Origin: G965267425 sp965267425
Lineage (GTDB): Bacteria; Bacteroidota; Bacteroidia; Flavobacteriales_E; Vicingaceae
Length of the DNA: 64,000 bases
NCBI GenBank assembly: GCA_965267425.1
Contig: OZ253959.1
Location: forward strand, 2,170,001 to 2,234,000
Direction: 5' to 3'
The position numbers were made by a program, and so were the translations under genes. A model generated the notes under the pieces. The model had not been told where the DNA came from, did no database searches, and saw nothing but the letters and a program-made list of their open reading frames with translations. Below, piece by piece: positions 32,493 through 43,219 of this stretch (position 1 is its first letter; each line of letters opens with the position of its first letter).

Positions 32493-33614
32493 CTATTCCT
32501 TGCTCACTTTTAAGACAGCTCTTTTGCCAACAGAGGTATTGACGTGCACAAAATAAATACCCTCTTTTCCGCGCATAGAAAGATTCAGCGTGCTGGTGTT
32601 TAGAAAATTTACACTTTCCTGAACTAACTGCCCTTGTGCATTGAGCACATTGACTTCAACCATTGCATACGATTGATCCAATTGAATGGTCAATTCGTCT
32701 CTAACTGGGTTAGGATAATAATTCACCTTTTCACTAAATTCATCATTGGTTGAGACCGTTAATGCTCCACAGTCAAAACCATCCAACATCACCGCGTTTG
32801 AACCACTGGCCAACCAAATTTTGGCATAGTCTTCGGCAGATTTTGGATTGGGCTCCCATTTGATTGGATTTCCTTTGCTCGTGACAGCACAACCTATGGA
32901 TATCCCAGATAATCCGGACGCCCCCGAAGGCAATTCCCATTCCCTTACTAAATCACCCAAAGGTGTATATTCTGCAATGGAGGACTCCGAACTGCTGACA
33001 ATAAATAAGTGACCTGAAGTTTCAGAAATGTCCAAATCACCATAATAGACACTAAAATCATCCGTGACCTGATAACTATTCATGACATCTCCAGTAATTG
33101 GATTTACTTCTGCAACCATATTTTCCAAAGCCACCGCTGGCACATTGTCCTGGATAAAGAAAAATGAATTTCGCCTGCTATTGTAAGCTCCTCCAACTAC
33201 ATGGCTATTTCCAAATTTGGTGGTCAAACTGGTGATGATTGTCCCCGAATCTACATCAATGGCATAAACAACCACCTCATTTGACTCTCCATTGATAACC
33301 AGTAAATCCCCCTTTTTTACTAAACTATCTCCCAATGTAAAATCAGCTGAAGCAATTTCCAGATCCACGTCATCCGCTCTACCACCTGGCATAGGTATGG
33401 AGCGTATAAATGTTTCGTTGCTATCGTATTCATGAATATTAGATCCTCCGCAAGCAACAGTATATATTCGATAATCTTTGTCAGTGATGGAATGGGCTAT
33501 ACCACACATTCCACCGGTTTCAGAAGGATTAAACGAATCCACTACTGACAATTGAGCATTGGTAAACGAAGAAAAGAAAAATGGAAACAAGGAAAAGACA
33601 ATATATTTCATCAT
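32493..33614 (-). CDS. Secreted propeller-like protein with T9SS sorting domain
   Basis: A 373-residue protein; signal peptide MMKYIVFSLFPFFFSSFTNA-Q from the start chosen at 33614, rather than a Met six codons upstream. The body (about residues 20-290) shows short blade-like repeats (HEYDSNETFIRSIPMPGGRA, GDLDISETSGHLFIVSSS), so a beta-propeller of the esterase-like or NHL kind is plausible. The C-terminal 75 residues are a T9SS domain (NYYPNPVRDELTIQL, GIYFVHVNT). The passenger family is not recognised. Confidence 0.8.
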   Translation of the reverse strand: MMKYIVFSLFPFFFSSFTNAQLSVVDSFNPSETGGMCGIAHSITDKDYRIYTVACGGSNIHEYDSNETFIRSIPMPGGRADDVDLEIASADFTLGDSLVKKGDLLVINGESNEVVVYAIDVDSGTIITSLTTKFGNSHVVGGAYNSRRNSFFFIQDNVPAVALENMVAEVNPITGDVMNSYQVTDDFSVYYGDLDISETSGHLFIVSSSESSIAEYTPLGDLVREWELPSGASGLSGISIGCAVTSKGNPIKWEPNPKSAEDYAKIWLASGSNAVMLDGFDCGALTVSTNDEFSEKVNYYPNPVRDELTIQLDQSYAMVEVNVLNAQGQLVQESVNFLNTSTLNLSMRGKEGIYFVHVNTSVGKRAVLKVSKE

Positions 33615-33694
33615 AGCGATAGTAAAACCCAATCCTTTAAATTACGTTTTTTATGGGAGATGGCTTTTAAGAAAAGAAGAAATCGTGCTCAATA

Positions 33695-34918
33695 TTATTC
33701 CAAAACCAAGGAAATGCGATCCATTCCTTCGTCATGAGCAATAAAGATGGAATAAACACCAAGCGGCAGTTCAGTATTAATCTCTATAGATGACTGATCT
33801 GAGAAGCTCCAGGTTCCCACTTGTTGCCCCATGGCATTGTGCATCGTCAATTGAATATCTTTCATTACAATAGGAAATGAAATAGAGAATTGCCCTGAAC
33901 TGGGATTCGGATAAATTGACGCAAGATTCACCCATTTCTCCTTTTCGTCGATTCCGACAAAAACACGTGCATCATATACCACCAAATTGCCTTTCTGCGT
34001 TCCCAATGCCAATTCATTATCATCATCTGACCAACCCAACGTGGAACCGATGCCAAATGAATTGTCTTCCAAGCTGTCCACCAAAGTCATGGTGGATGCA
34101 TCCAAAAAGTGAATGCCGTCAAATGACGTGCTTGCTAACCATTTGCCGTCGGAAGACAGGGCTGCATCATACAATGGAAATTTTACCTTCTCACAATTGG
34201 TAATCAATTGATTTTGCGCTAAATCCCATTTTTTAATGGTCTTATCTCGGGAGGAAGAATACAGGATGTTTTGATTGTGATCCAATTCCAAAGCAGTAAT
34301 TTCAGACGTATGTCCTTCCAATGAATCAACAATGGTTCCCATGTTCGTCCAAATTTTAATTTTTCCATCCTCACCTCCGGTATAGATCAACGTACCATCT
34401 TGGTTGTACGCTACTTCTGTAACCCAACCATGGTGAGCAGGAACGGCAATTTCCACACTTTGAGCGTTCAAATTACAAATCAGCATTTTACCATTGGATG
34501 CGCCTACGGCTGCCATTTCAGCTACAGGAGAGAAATCAATGGAAAACGCATAATCTGCTCCTAAATCAATGGAGCCAATGGAATCTGGAGGAAACTGCTG
34601 GTTGTCAAATACAATGATATTGCCGAACTCTTCAACCGCACATATGTACTTTTCAGTAGAGCTGATACCCACACCCATCACGCAAAATAAATCTTCACTC
34701 AAGGTATAATCCCATAACAAATCCCCATTTGCCGCATCGTAGTATCGAATTTTTGCCGGATGGCAATTGGTGCCCACAATGATTTTGGAACCATCCTGTG
34801 TATATCCCAACTCATTGACTTGTAAACCATCCGGATGCGCTTCCACATTCCATATGGGTGATTGAGCAAACAAAATCTGACAGGCAAAGAGGAAAAGAAG
34901 ACTACAAAATAATCTCAT
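33695..34918 (-). CDS. WD40-repeat protein with T9SS sorting domain
   Basis: A 407-residue secreted protein; signal peptide about 1-18 (LFLFACQILFA-Q). Residues 20-330 hold WD40 repeats, the clearest being GHTSEITALELDHNQNILYS followed by SSRDKTIKKWDL and HHGWVTEVAYNQDGTLIYTG. The last 75 residues are a T9SS domain (SIYPNPSSGQFSISF, then GTWSFSDQSSIEINTELPLG) nearly superimposable on the CTDs at 17838 and 30365. WD40 domains are usually protein-binding scaffolds; an extracellular bacterial copy could bind host or neighbour surfaces, which is speculation. Confidence 0.87.
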   Translation of the reverse strand: MRLFCSLLFLFACQILFAQSPIWNVEAHPDGLQVNELGYTQDGSKIIVGTNCHPAKIRYYDAANGDLLWDYTLSEDLFCVMGVGISSTEKYICAVEEFGNIIVFDNQQFPPDSIGSIDLGADYAFSIDFSPVAEMAAVGASNGKMLICNLNAQSVEIAVPAHHGWVTEVAYNQDGTLIYTGGEDGKIKIWTNMGTIVDSLEGHTSEITALELDHNQNILYSSSRDKTIKKWDLAQNQLITNCEKVKFPLYDAALSSDGKWLASTSFDGIHFLDASTMTLVDSLEDNSFGIGSTLGWSDDDNELALGTQKGNLVVYDARVFVGIDEKEKWVNLASIYPNPSSGQFSISFPIVMKDIQLTMHNAMGQQVGTWSFSDQSSIEINTELPLGVYSIFIAHDEGMDRISLVLE

Positions 34919-34974
34919 GAGGCAAGTTTATAGATAGACGAAGATACAGGATAAAATGTTGCTTGTAAAATGGA

Positions 34975-35078
34975 GGAGCGAAACCCTTCAGAAATCTGGA
35001 ACATCGTTCCCGCCATTCGCTTCAATCATCTACAGATGGATTTCTGCTGCTGTCTACCCGCCGCTGGAGGGTCGGCTA
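34975..35078 (-). repeat. Dispersed structured intergenic element, copy B (104 bp)
   Basis: Box GGAGCGAA, 32 variable bases, CCCGCCATTCGCTTC, hairpin AATCATC/GATGGATT with one bulged base, 19-bp palindromic insert (35055-35073, same sequence as in copy A) and a shortened GGCTA end. It shares about 70 bp with copy A at very high identity, differing in a few bases. Lies between two minus-strand T9SS genes. Confidence 0.85.
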
Positions 35079-35134
35079 AATGGCTAAACGTTTTGAAATA
35101 AAAATACCATAGATCACCATTCTGTAAGTACTAG

Positions 35135-36961
35135 CTATTCTACAACTATTTTTTTGTGGATTGTGCCTTTCTCGGTTTGAACTAATATGAAATATACTCC
35201 TGCAGGTGTATTCAAGTTGATGCCTTTTCGCTGAGTGTTATCAGCAATCAATTCATCAAAAACCACATGACCAGTTGCTCTAATGATACGCACTGCCTTG
35301 ACATTTACATCACCCCATTGAATCACGAAATTTCCATTTTTTGCAGGGTTTGGAAAGAGTCCAATGTTGTTGTTTTCAGCCAACACTACCTCATCCGACA
35401 CTCCTAAATTTTTCCATTTAGAGATAAGGAAATAATTATCACTTGCATGATAAACTGAAGTAATCGTTGTAGCTGTAGTATCCGGTGTAATATTAAAATC
35501 TCCCCTATAGGCTGTTAGTACCACTAAATCATTCGTACTGGTAAATCGAAAATCACGTATTTGACCAGAACCAAGTGTGCTCGTACGTTCCCAATGATCT
35601 GAGCTAATGTAATCTCCATTAAAAGCATAACGACTTAAAAATATCATTTGTTCTCCTGTATGGGTTGGTATGGTTTGATTATCCAAAAAAACTTCATCAT
35701 CCGAAAAGCCACTTAACCACAGGTTATTATGATAAATTTTCAAACGTTGAATACCACACAAACTTCCTCCACCAAACGTACTTACACGCATTTTTTTAGA
35801 CCAGCTAGGAATGCCAGTGCTCGAATATTTAATCAGGTAAATGTGTCCTATTGTTTCAGCAAAAGGAATCACATTTGCTGCCGGAGAACCAATTAATGTA
35901 TCTGTTGTGTTAGGCCCAAATTGTAAGGTGCCAAAAAAAAGTCCTGCTATATATAAATTGTTGTTGTCATCTAATTCCAATTCCATACTACTGCTTACAA
36001 TCTGTGTGTTCTTTTGTGGTATGGCCAAATAGTTGTCGGTGGTCAATGCTTGATGCCACAAATAATTGCCTGAAGAAGAATATTTGACAATTACATGACC
36101 AGTCCTTCTTCCTGGCGCATACAGCACCACAGGTGTGGAAGGTTCAATAAATGTGCTATCCGAATAAGAAGCAGATATATAAACATTTCCCACATCATCT
36201 GTTTCAATATCAGATATGAGGTTGGTGGACCATTTAATGGTGCTACCCATTTTCTTCACCCAATTAAACTGCCCTGAAGTATCGTATTGCATAAGTATAG
36301 CATCCTCATCTCCATCTAGCGAAATACTCGCCGAAGAAGCAGAATCAACTACCAGATCTTCATAGATGTTAGCACTCACATAAACAAAGCCATTATCTTC
36401 ATCCAGGTGAATGTTCATTCTAATGGCATTTAGCGCATTTACGTCCTTCATTTCCTTCGATCCTTGTACCCATAACAATTCCCTGTTTTCATTGTATTTG
36501 GCCACATATAGGCCAAAATCATTTGAGTTTGGTAAGTAAGGCGAAAATTCTCCAATAGACGGATCAAAGTCGGCAGCTGAAAAGGTTCCACACGTGTACA
36601 GATTACCATCAGCATCTAAAACACTTTCGTAGATGTGAAGCCACCGAAGCGCAGGAAGATGAACAATGTTTTCAAATTCACCTTGTTGGGAGTACTTAGC
36701 AAGGTATGAACTCGATGACCCAGATAATCCAGGAGGCAATATGGTAGAGTCTGCTGAAGGATCAAAATCTACTTTATGATAATAATAACCTGTTACTTCT
36801 ATCTCATCATTTTCAAGTAAATGAAGTTTAGAAGAGTATGCAAGTGAACCAGTACCTGGAGCAGAGCCAACCGTGAAATACCAATCTAAATGGTTTAATT
36901 GGGCTAAACCTGTCATATAGGTAAGAACTATAATGATTGGAATAAATATTAATTGCTTCAT
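35135..36961 (-). CDS. SBBP-like repeat protein with T9SS sorting domain
   Basis: A 608-residue secreted protein with signal peptide about 1-20 (YMTGLA-Q). Degenerate blade repeats fill residues 25-520: DADGNLYTCGTFSAADFDPS, DDVGNVYISASYSDSTFI, DDNNNLYIAGLFFGTLQFGP. They are looser than in the genes at 30365 and 51442. The CTD (GLFPNPAKNGNFVIQW to IHKKIVVE) is a T9SS domain closest to that of the LamG protein at 53685 (both have NGNF then a W). No enzymatic motif seen. Confidence 0.85.
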   Translation of the reverse strand: MKQLIFIPIIIVLTYMTGLAQLNHLDWYFTVGSAPGTGSLAYSSKLHLLENDEIEVTGYYYHKVDFDPSADSTILPPGLSGSSSSYLAKYSQQGEFENIVHLPALRWLHIYESVLDADGNLYTCGTFSAADFDPSIGEFSPYLPNSNDFGLYVAKYNENRELLWVQGSKEMKDVNALNAIRMNIHLDEDNGFVYVSANIYEDLVVDSASSASISLDGDEDAILMQYDTSGQFNWVKKMGSTIKWSTNLISDIETDDVGNVYISASYSDSTFIEPSTPVVLYAPGRRTGHVIVKYSSSGNYLWHQALTTDNYLAIPQKNTQIVSSSMELELDDNNNLYIAGLFFGTLQFGPNTTDTLIGSPAANVIPFAETIGHIYLIKYSSTGIPSWSKKMRVSTFGGGSLCGIQRLKIYHNNLWLSGFSDDEVFLDNQTIPTHTGEQMIFLSRYAFNGDYISSDHWERTSTLGSGQIRDFRFTSTNDLVVLTAYRGDFNITPDTTATTITSVYHASDNYFLISKWKNLGVSDEVVLAENNNIGLFPNPAKNGNFVIQWGDVNVKAVRIIRATGHVVFDELIADNTQRKGINLNTPAGVYFILVQTEKGTIHKKIVVE

Positions 36962-37004
36962 AATTAACTGTTTATATTACTAAATGTGCGCAAGAGAGTT
37001 AGAG

Positions 37005-40000
37005 TTATTCAACAATTAAATGCCTGCCAATGATTTGGTCTTTTGATTGCAACTGCATTAAATATACCCCAGATCCAAAGGGCCTTAAATCAATCACCGT
37101 TTGCATGTCATTGATAACCTCAGACTTGATTAATTTTCCATGTGCATCGAATATTCGTAGTTGACATTCTTGTTCCGTTTCCAATGTAAATAGCCCATTA
37201 CTTGAGGGGTTGGGATAAATATTAAATTCACCCAACGAATTTTCTTTCATTCCCAAGGTGGCAATCAAAATTTCTTTTTCAATACTCAGGGTGTCACAAA
37301 ATCCAAAGACCGTAAATTCCACCTGATACTTACCATTGGCGGAATAAACATGAGAAGGATTTTCCAGGTTTGATGTATCACCATCGTCGAAATCCCAAAA
37401 AAAACCAAACTGCACACCTGTTGACTGATTGGTAAACTGATAATTTGAGGTGCTCAATGATGCAATAGAAAAGTCAACCGTATTTTCTGTTCCATAAACC
37501 TTTACACTATCCACATAACTTTGACATTGAGCAGAATCTAAATAAGATGTCACGAAAATTGTTACAGAGTCTTCTAAAACAAGATGCTCTATTGAAAATG
37601 AAGTGTCCATTGCTATGGTATCCAATGGATCATTCCACCATAAAATCGTATAACTCGTGTCCAGGTTATAAGGTGATAACTCTACAAGCCCACCTAAGCA
37701 GCCAACTTGATTGGCTAACATAGGATGATCAGGCAAAGGAACAATTTGCATGCTGGCTCTGGCCGTGTCGTTTTCAGGTATGGAATCACTGCTCCAAGAA
37801 GTATATGCGGTAGCTTCTAAGAGCCCTCCGGTGCTCGTAATCAAATGGGTATACCAGATGGTATCACGCTCAAATGCTGAAATGGGACCGGTGGTGATGG
37901 TATAAAACTGAAAGGAAAGGCCAACTTGTACTTCGTTGGAAATTGGAATATTGCTAAATGCTTGAGATCCCCGATTCTGCACAACCACTCCAATAACCTG
38001 TGCAGAATCACCACACCAACTGACCGAATCCAAAAGTATCTGTTCCACGGCAACATCATTAAGTTGAGCGTTGAATTCATACGCTCCGGCATCGGGTTGT
38101 TGCAAATGTCTTATTACACCCTCTATATCTTCCAATACATGCAAAGAATCACCCACATTATCGGCCATGGGATTGAGTGGTTTGAGGTAATCTTCTTCGT
38201 GAATAAAATGTGGATTAGCATAAACACTATTCTGGTCAAATATTCCTCCATTTACGGTTTGCCAACTTGCCAGTGAAGTTGCTGTATTTGCACCGAATCT
38301 TCCCAAAAACCTAGAGCCTGCTAACGTATCTTCCAAAAAATAAACGTTATTATCAATATCATAGGTGGCCGATGTGGAAAGAAGAAACAACAATTCTGCA
38401 TTCCCTGTTGAACCGTTTAAATTGATCAGGTTGTTTTTAAAAATTAATTCACTATTTGCAGCTGTATAATAAACAGCACTGGAAAGAAAGCTGCTAGTTG
38501 ATAAGTCAAATGTGTTGTGCACGGCAGTGATGGAATCTGTTCCGGACGAAAGAAAATATATCCCATAAACAGAACTGCTGGCTTCAAAATTGGCAAATAC
38601 ATTATTCTCCATCAAAAGTTTTGTCACTGAATTATTATTGTTTGTAGAATAAATACCACGCAATGTTCGAGGTAGTATAGATGAGGCATCTGGATTATAT
38701 CGGACATGATTATTTTTGATTTCACCGGTTACTTCAAATAGATTGAATATTCTGTAATCTGAATTGGAAACCCTACATGATAATTCAACCTGATTGTTGC
38801 CAACATAAAATTCAGTCATTGCTCCAAGATCAAATACATATCCCCTTGTTGTTTTAAAGAATGAACTGTTTTGGATTCGGTTGTTTGAACCATAAGAATG
38901 ATTTAAGGATATCACATCCTTGAAGCCAACAAATAGGCAATTATCTACCAATAAATTATTCAATTCCGTCGGATAACCGGGATTTGTTTCATGACTGGTT
39001 GCAACCACGGCAAAATTAGGTGGGAAAGTTCCTGAGGTATCATCGAGAAATTGACAAGAATCAATGGTGATATGGTCCGTATAATTCAACCTAACACAAA
39101 AAGCATACACATTGTAAGCATCAAATACCACATTGCGTAACGTAACATAATCCGTACTATCAATGGTGAATATGGTTTCTATTCCTGAAGTGGAGGTTGG
39201 CGCCAAACGTTCACCATGTCCATCTAAGGTAATGGTATTGATAGCATTGGAACCTTTCACATAATTGAACTCCGGGTATCCAGTATAAGGGCCAGAACCA
39301 GGAACCACATCAATTTGTACAGGTCCACAAATACCCCTTTCATTGATGGCATCCGTCAATTCTTCAAAAGATCCATAGTTCAAAAAGGTGGTCGGATCAT
39401 TAGCATCTATGGTGAAATTACCTCGCATTGCTACTTCAAGACCATCAATTTGAATTGAATCATTATCCGGGTAGAGATCCACGAGCCCACTTTTTAATTT
39501 CACCCAAACGTCAGCCGTAGTTGAAGAACTCAAAGATATAGTATCAATGGTCACCATCACTGAATCTCCAGATGCTATTGGACCCACTAATTGCGAATCC
39601 AGACTAGTTGAAATTTGCCAAAACACCCAAACTGAATCCAACAATGAATCACCATAATTGCTCACAAAAAAGCGTAACGTACTGTCCTGATAGCAGGAGA
39701 TAAAGTCACTGTTATTTTTATAAATACCTGCATCGTATTGCAATGGAATGTATTGCTTCGCTCCAGGATCCACACCTGAAATTGATCTTGCATTATGCTG
39801 AAAATCCTCGGGAACATCTGTCTGGAAGGCTGCCATTTTGCTAATTTTCACATTGGCAGGTAAGGTATTTCCTTCTGTTGATGATAGAAAAAATGGATTT
39901 TCCTCCAGAGACTGCTGTTCCATTCCGGGATGCTCTGATTGAAAAGCTTTAAGTGAAGGATACCCTTTGATAACAGTAGCTTTGTATCGATTTGGGTTTT

Positions 40001-41144
40001 TAACATAATAGACATTGTAATTTGCATACGGCAGGCTATCATACTCCATTGCATACCGCTCCATCATAGGATCAACTTCCAGGGATATAAGGTTATTATA
40101 ACATGAAATTTGACCACCTTTAATTTTCATGCCTGTCAGTTTGTCCGCTCCACAGAAACCAGAAAATTTAATGGTATTGTGAGAAATATTGATGTTAGTA
40201 GCAAATTCAACACTTATTCCAAAAAATCCTGTATATGCACAATTGTTCGTAATTATATTATTGGCAATTATCGTTTTGATTGAAGTGGTATCCTTGAAAA
40301 AATGTAAAATGCCAAAGTTCTCTTGAGAAGTAAAGGACATTGCAAACAAATCATGAATCCAATTCCTTTCTATTCTGCTAGGGCTTGCTCCTTGCAAATA
40401 CATGCCACAGACTCGGCTATTTGTAGAATTACTATTGTTACTAATATCATTATCCAATACTTCGGTACGCAGAGAATGCAGTAAAAAAATACCTGACTCA
40501 AAAAAATCATTTATGACATTATTCTTAATCTGGTTATCAACTACTCCACTGCCTTGAAATAAAATACCTAACCGACCACCGTCAATATAATTACCTTCAA
40601 TCACACAATTTGTTACTGAACCTGAATTGGCTACGGTTGAAAGTAAATTATCGCCAGCATAAATGAGCCGGGCAGTAGATAAAGGTGCAGCTACAATGGA
40701 ACAATTTCTAATCGTAATGGAATCTACCAATTCTCCCAAATGAACAAGTGCTCCTGCCGTTAAAGCAGTATTCTCAATATGCAGGCTATCAATGGTTACA
40801 TGTTCAACATGAGTCAATTTTAGTAATGAAACGGAATCTGTAATGAGTGGAGCTTTGAGCCAATTTCCGTTTCCATTTATAGTTAACGTGTTGATATGAC
40901 TTAAACCTGTTATATTTTTAAACAAAACAGTATCCGCGTAAGGCCCTGATGAAACAGCCACATTGAGTACCACCGGTCCTGAAACGCCACTAGCTTCTAA
41001 TGAATCCGCAAATGCACTCAGTGATACAAAATTGGTAGCACTTGCGGCTTGATTTTGATTAAGGGAATACGTACCCGACATCTGAGCACGAGACAAATTT
41101 CCAAGGATTAGTAGAATGGAAAAAAATATGACTTGAATTTTCAT
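37005..41144 (-). CDS. Very large right-handed beta-helix protein with PKD and T9SS domains
   Basis: A 1379-residue secreted protein, the largest in the window. After a signal peptide (about 1-20) come two long beta-helix regions (about 95-400 and 590-960), each with rungs such as HVTIDSLHIENTALTAGALV, NCVIEGNYIDGGRLGILF and DHITIDSCQF. Beta-sandwich regions follow (about 470-560 and 1010-1120). One PKD domain lies at about 1225-1290 (FFWDFDDGDTSNLENPSHVY) and the T9SS CTD at the end (NIYPNPSSNGLFTLE to GRHLIVE). Parallel beta-helices often bind or cleave polysaccharides, but I see no lyase active site. Confidence 0.88.
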   Translation of the reverse strand: MKIQVIFFSILLILGNLSRAQMSGTYSLNQNQAASATNFVSLSAFADSLEASGVSGPVVLNVAVSSGPYADTVLFKNITGLSHINTLTINGNGNWLKAPLITDSVSLLKLTHVEHVTIDSLHIENTALTAGALVHLGELVDSITIRNCSIVAAPLSTARLIYAGDNLLSTVANSGSVTNCVIEGNYIDGGRLGILFQGSGVVDNQIKNNVINDFFESGIFLLHSLRTEVLDNDISNNSNSTNSRVCGMYLQGASPSRIERNWIHDLFAMSFTSQENFGILHFFKDTTSIKTIIANNIITNNCAYTGFFGISVEFATNINISHNTIKFSGFCGADKLTGMKIKGGQISCYNNLISLEVDPMMERYAMEYDSLPYANYNVYYVKNPNRYKATVIKGYPSLKAFQSEHPGMEQQSLEENPFFLSSTEGNTLPANVKISKMAAFQTDVPEDFQHNARSISGVDPGAKQYIPLQYDAGIYKNNSDFISCYQDSTLRFFVSNYGDSLLDSVWVFWQISTSLDSQLVGPIASGDSVMVTIDTISLSSSTTADVWVKLKSGLVDLYPDNDSIQIDGLEVAMRGNFTIDANDPTTFLNYGSFEELTDAINERGICGPVQIDVVPGSGPYTGYPEFNYVKGSNAINTITLDGHGERLAPTSTSGIETIFTIDSTDYVTLRNVVFDAYNVYAFCVRLNYTDHITIDSCQFLDDTSGTFPPNFAVVATSHETNPGYPTELNNLLVDNCLFVGFKDVISLNHSYGSNNRIQNSSFFKTTRGYVFDLGAMTEFYVGNNQVELSCRVSNSDYRIFNLFEVTGEIKNNHVRYNPDASSILPRTLRGIYSTNNNNSVTKLLMENNVFANFEASSSVYGIYFLSSGTDSITAVHNTFDLSTSSFLSSAVYYTAANSELIFKNNLINLNGSTGNAELLFLLSTSATYDIDNNVYFLEDTLAGSRFLGRFGANTATSLASWQTVNGGIFDQNSVYANPHFIHEEDYLKPLNPMADNVGDSLHVLEDIEGVIRHLQQPDAGAYEFNAQLNDVAVEQILLDSVSWCGDSAQVIGVVVQNRGSQAFSNIPISNEVQVGLSFQFYTITTGPISAFERDTIWYTHLITSTGGLLEATAYTSWSSDSIPENDTARASMQIVPLPDHPMLANQVGCLGGLVELSPYNLDTSYTILWWNDPLDTIAMDTSFSIEHLVLEDSVTIFVTSYLDSAQCQSYVDSVKVYGTENTVDFSIASLSTSNYQFTNQSTGVQFGFFWDFDDGDTSNLENPSHVYSANGKYQVEFTVFGFCDTLSIEKEILIATLGMKENSLGEFNIYPNPSSNGLFTLETEQECQLRIFDAHGKLIKSEVINDMQTVIDLRPFGSGVYLMQLQSKDQIIGRHLIVE

Positions 41145-41364
41145 GGACTGCGTCTATCTAAGTTCTAATTTCTGTTACTTTAAATATGTAGTCTCTTATG
41201 TCAGGGTAATCAATAAACCGCACGATCATAAGCTTAGGGGTGGTTACGCAAAACTATGCAATTCATTTCAGTCATTTAACTTTCTCTTTTAATAATTAGT
41301 GATTACACCTTGTTTGCAAAACATATTTAAGCAATTCACAATTATCCCATATCTTGGATAAAAA

Positions 41365-42720
41365 TTGTCAACATTGCTTTCCTTCCTCAACAAAGAAAAT
41401 ACCGTTGCCAAACCTTCATACAACCGATTCAGATTGCTTCCGGTTGCACTTTCCATCCACCTTTGCATTGGCCAGATTTATGCGTTTAGTGTGTTTAACG
41501 AACCCATGACCCGCATTTTAGGCATTACCCAAAGTCTGCCCAATGATTGGAAACTCACACAAATTGGCTGGATTTTTTCATTGGCGCTGTTTTTTCTAGG
41601 TGCTTCAGCCGCCATTTTTGGCAAATGGGTAGAACGCGTTGGTCCACGCAAAACCATGTTTTATGCCCTTTTACTATTCAGCGGAGGGTTTGTCATTTCA
41701 GCCTTGGGCATATCCATACACAACATCTGGATCGTTTATCTGGGGTCAGGTGTAGTGGGAGGAATGGGCCTTGGGTTGGGATACATCAGTCCGGTTTCCA
41801 CATTGATCAAATGGTTTCCCGATCGACCTGGCATGGCAACCGGAATGGCCATTATGGGATTTGGAGGTGGCGCTATGATTGCTTCTCCCCTTTCGGTTTA
41901 TCTTATGAACATGTTCTCCTCCGGTTCATCCGTTGGAGTTGCCGAAACATTTTTGATCCTAGCCACTGTGTATGCTATTGTTATGTTGTACGGAGTCTTT
42001 AATGTGCGCATTGCTCCAGCGAATTATCAAGTGGGAGACTCCAAAGACAATAACGATCTCATAAATGCTGGCGTAGAAGCTGACGTAGCCGTTAAAACCA
42101 AACAATTCTATTTTTTGTTTTTTGTATTGATGTTAAATGTCACTGCAGGAATTGGCATACTGGGTCAGGCTTCGTTGATGATACAGGAAAGTTTTGATTC
42201 AGTGGATGCTGCATTTGCTGCAGGCTTTGTAGGTATTCTCAGTCTGTTTAACATGATTGGCAGATTCATTTGGTCATCATTATCCGATTACATGGGACGC
42301 AGAAATACGTACACCATCTTTTTTGTATTGGGTTGTCTGTTGTTCTTGTGCATTCCGTGGTTAAGTCATGCCAACAAATTATATCTTTTCATTGGTGCCT
42401 TTTGTGTGGTATTGAGCATGTATGGAGGTGGATTTGCCACTATTCCCGCTTACATTCGGGATGTCTTTGGCACCTATCAGGTGGGCGCCATACACGGCAG
42501 ATTATTGCTGGCATGGTCTACGGCCGCCTTAGTAGGCCCAAGCATTATCAATTACGTCAGGCAATTCCAGATTGAAACCTTGCATAAATTACCCTCGCAA
42601 GCCTATGATACAACTTTGTATATTATGGCTGGAGTGCTTGTTTTGGGGTTAGTTAGCAATTTATTAATTCAACCAGTGGACAAAAAGTACTTCGTTTCCG
42701 AATCAAAAAATCCTACCTAA
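41365..42720 (+). CDS. MFS transporter, OFA (oxalate/formate antiporter) family
   Basis: A 451-residue inner-membrane transporter with about 12 hydrophobic helices. Motifs: IHLCIGQIYAFSVFNEPM at the first helix, typical of OFA members; the loop GKWVERVGPRKTMFYALLLF between helices 2 and 3; and GLGYISPVSTLIKWFPDRPG. The family moves oxalate, formate, pyruvate or related monocarboxylates, often in exchange. The substrate here is not evident. No ATG precedes the first helix in frame; a TAA lies two codons before the TTG at 41365, so a TTG start is likely. The gene is one base from the DUF2200 gene. Confidence 0.87.
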   Translation: MSTLLSFLNKENTVAKPSYNRFRLLPVALSIHLCIGQIYAFSVFNEPMTRILGITQSLPNDWKLTQIGWIFSLALFFLGASAAIFGKWVERVGPRKTMFYALLLFSGGFVISALGISIHNIWIVYLGSGVVGGMGLGLGYISPVSTLIKWFPDRPGMATGMAIMGFGGGAMIASPLSVYLMNMFSSGSSVGVAETFLILATVYAIVMLYGVFNVRIAPANYQVGDSKDNNDLINAGVEADVAVKTKQFYFLFFVLMLNVTAGIGILGQASLMIQESFDSVDAAFAAGFVGILSLFNMIGRFIWSSLSDYMGRRNTYTIFFVLGCLLFLCIPWLSHANKLYLFIGAFCVVLSMYGGGFATIPAYIRDVFGTYQVGAIHGRLLLAWSTAALVGPSIINYVRQFQIETLHKLPSQAYDTTLYIMAGVLVLGLVSNLLIQPVDKKYFVSESKNPT

Positions 42721-42721
42721 T

Positions 42722-43084
42722 ATGACCACAACACCAGAACATGATCAGCGCATGGCTGAAATGACATTTGCATCAGTTTACCCTCATTATGTCACCAAAG
42801 TAGAAAGTAAAGGGCGCACCAAAGATGAATTGCATGAAGTCATTAAATGGCTTACCGGATATGATAGTATTCAGGTTCAGAACCTCATCGAAGAAAAGGT
42901 AACCTTCAAAACATTTTTTGAACGTGCTAACCTTCATCCCAATGTTAAACTAATCAAAGGTGTGATTTGTGGCTATCGCATTGAGAACATTGAAACCCCT
43001 TTGACCAGAAATGTCAGGTATTTAGACAAGCTGGTTGATGAGCTCGCCAAAGGGCGCAAGATGGAAAAGATATTGCGCAGTTAG
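42722..43084 (+). CDS. DUF2200 family protein
   Basis: A 120-residue small cytoplasmic protein matching DUF2200: MAEMTFASVYPHYVTKVESK, GRTKDELHEVIKWLTGYD, FKTFFERANLHPNVKLIKGV and CGYRIENIETPLTRNVRYLD are all in the order seen in that family. Its biochemical role is unknown; the fold is compact and helical. It follows the MFS gene after one base, so the two are probably co-transcribed, though no shared function is known to me. Confidence 0.9.
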   Translation: MTTTPEHDQRMAEMTFASVYPHYVTKVESKGRTKDELHEVIKWLTGYDSIQVQNLIEEKVTFKTFFERANLHPNVKLIKGVICGYRIENIETPLTRNVRYLDKLVDELAKGRKMEKILRS

Positions 43085-43098
43085 GTGCTTAAATAAGA

Positions 43099-43186
43099 GG
43101 AGCGAATTCTTCGTGCTTGCATCATCTTATTACCCGCTATCCGTTTCAAGCTGCCTTTGGCAGGCTTTCCACTGCTATCGGGGCTA
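43099..43186 (-). repeat. Dispersed structured intergenic element, copy C (88 bp)
   Basis: Box GGAGCGAATTCTT, 32-base spacing, CCCGCTATCCGTTTC, hairpin AAGCTGCC/GGCAGGCTT with one bulged base, then CACTGCTATCGGGGCTA. No 19-bp insert. The last 55 bases are nearly identical to copy D (about two differences), while the hairpin differs from A, B, E and F yet still pairs. Lies between convergent genes. Confidence 0.85.
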
Positions 43187-43219
43187 GATGGAATCTTTGG
43201 CAGATTGGAAATATATTCG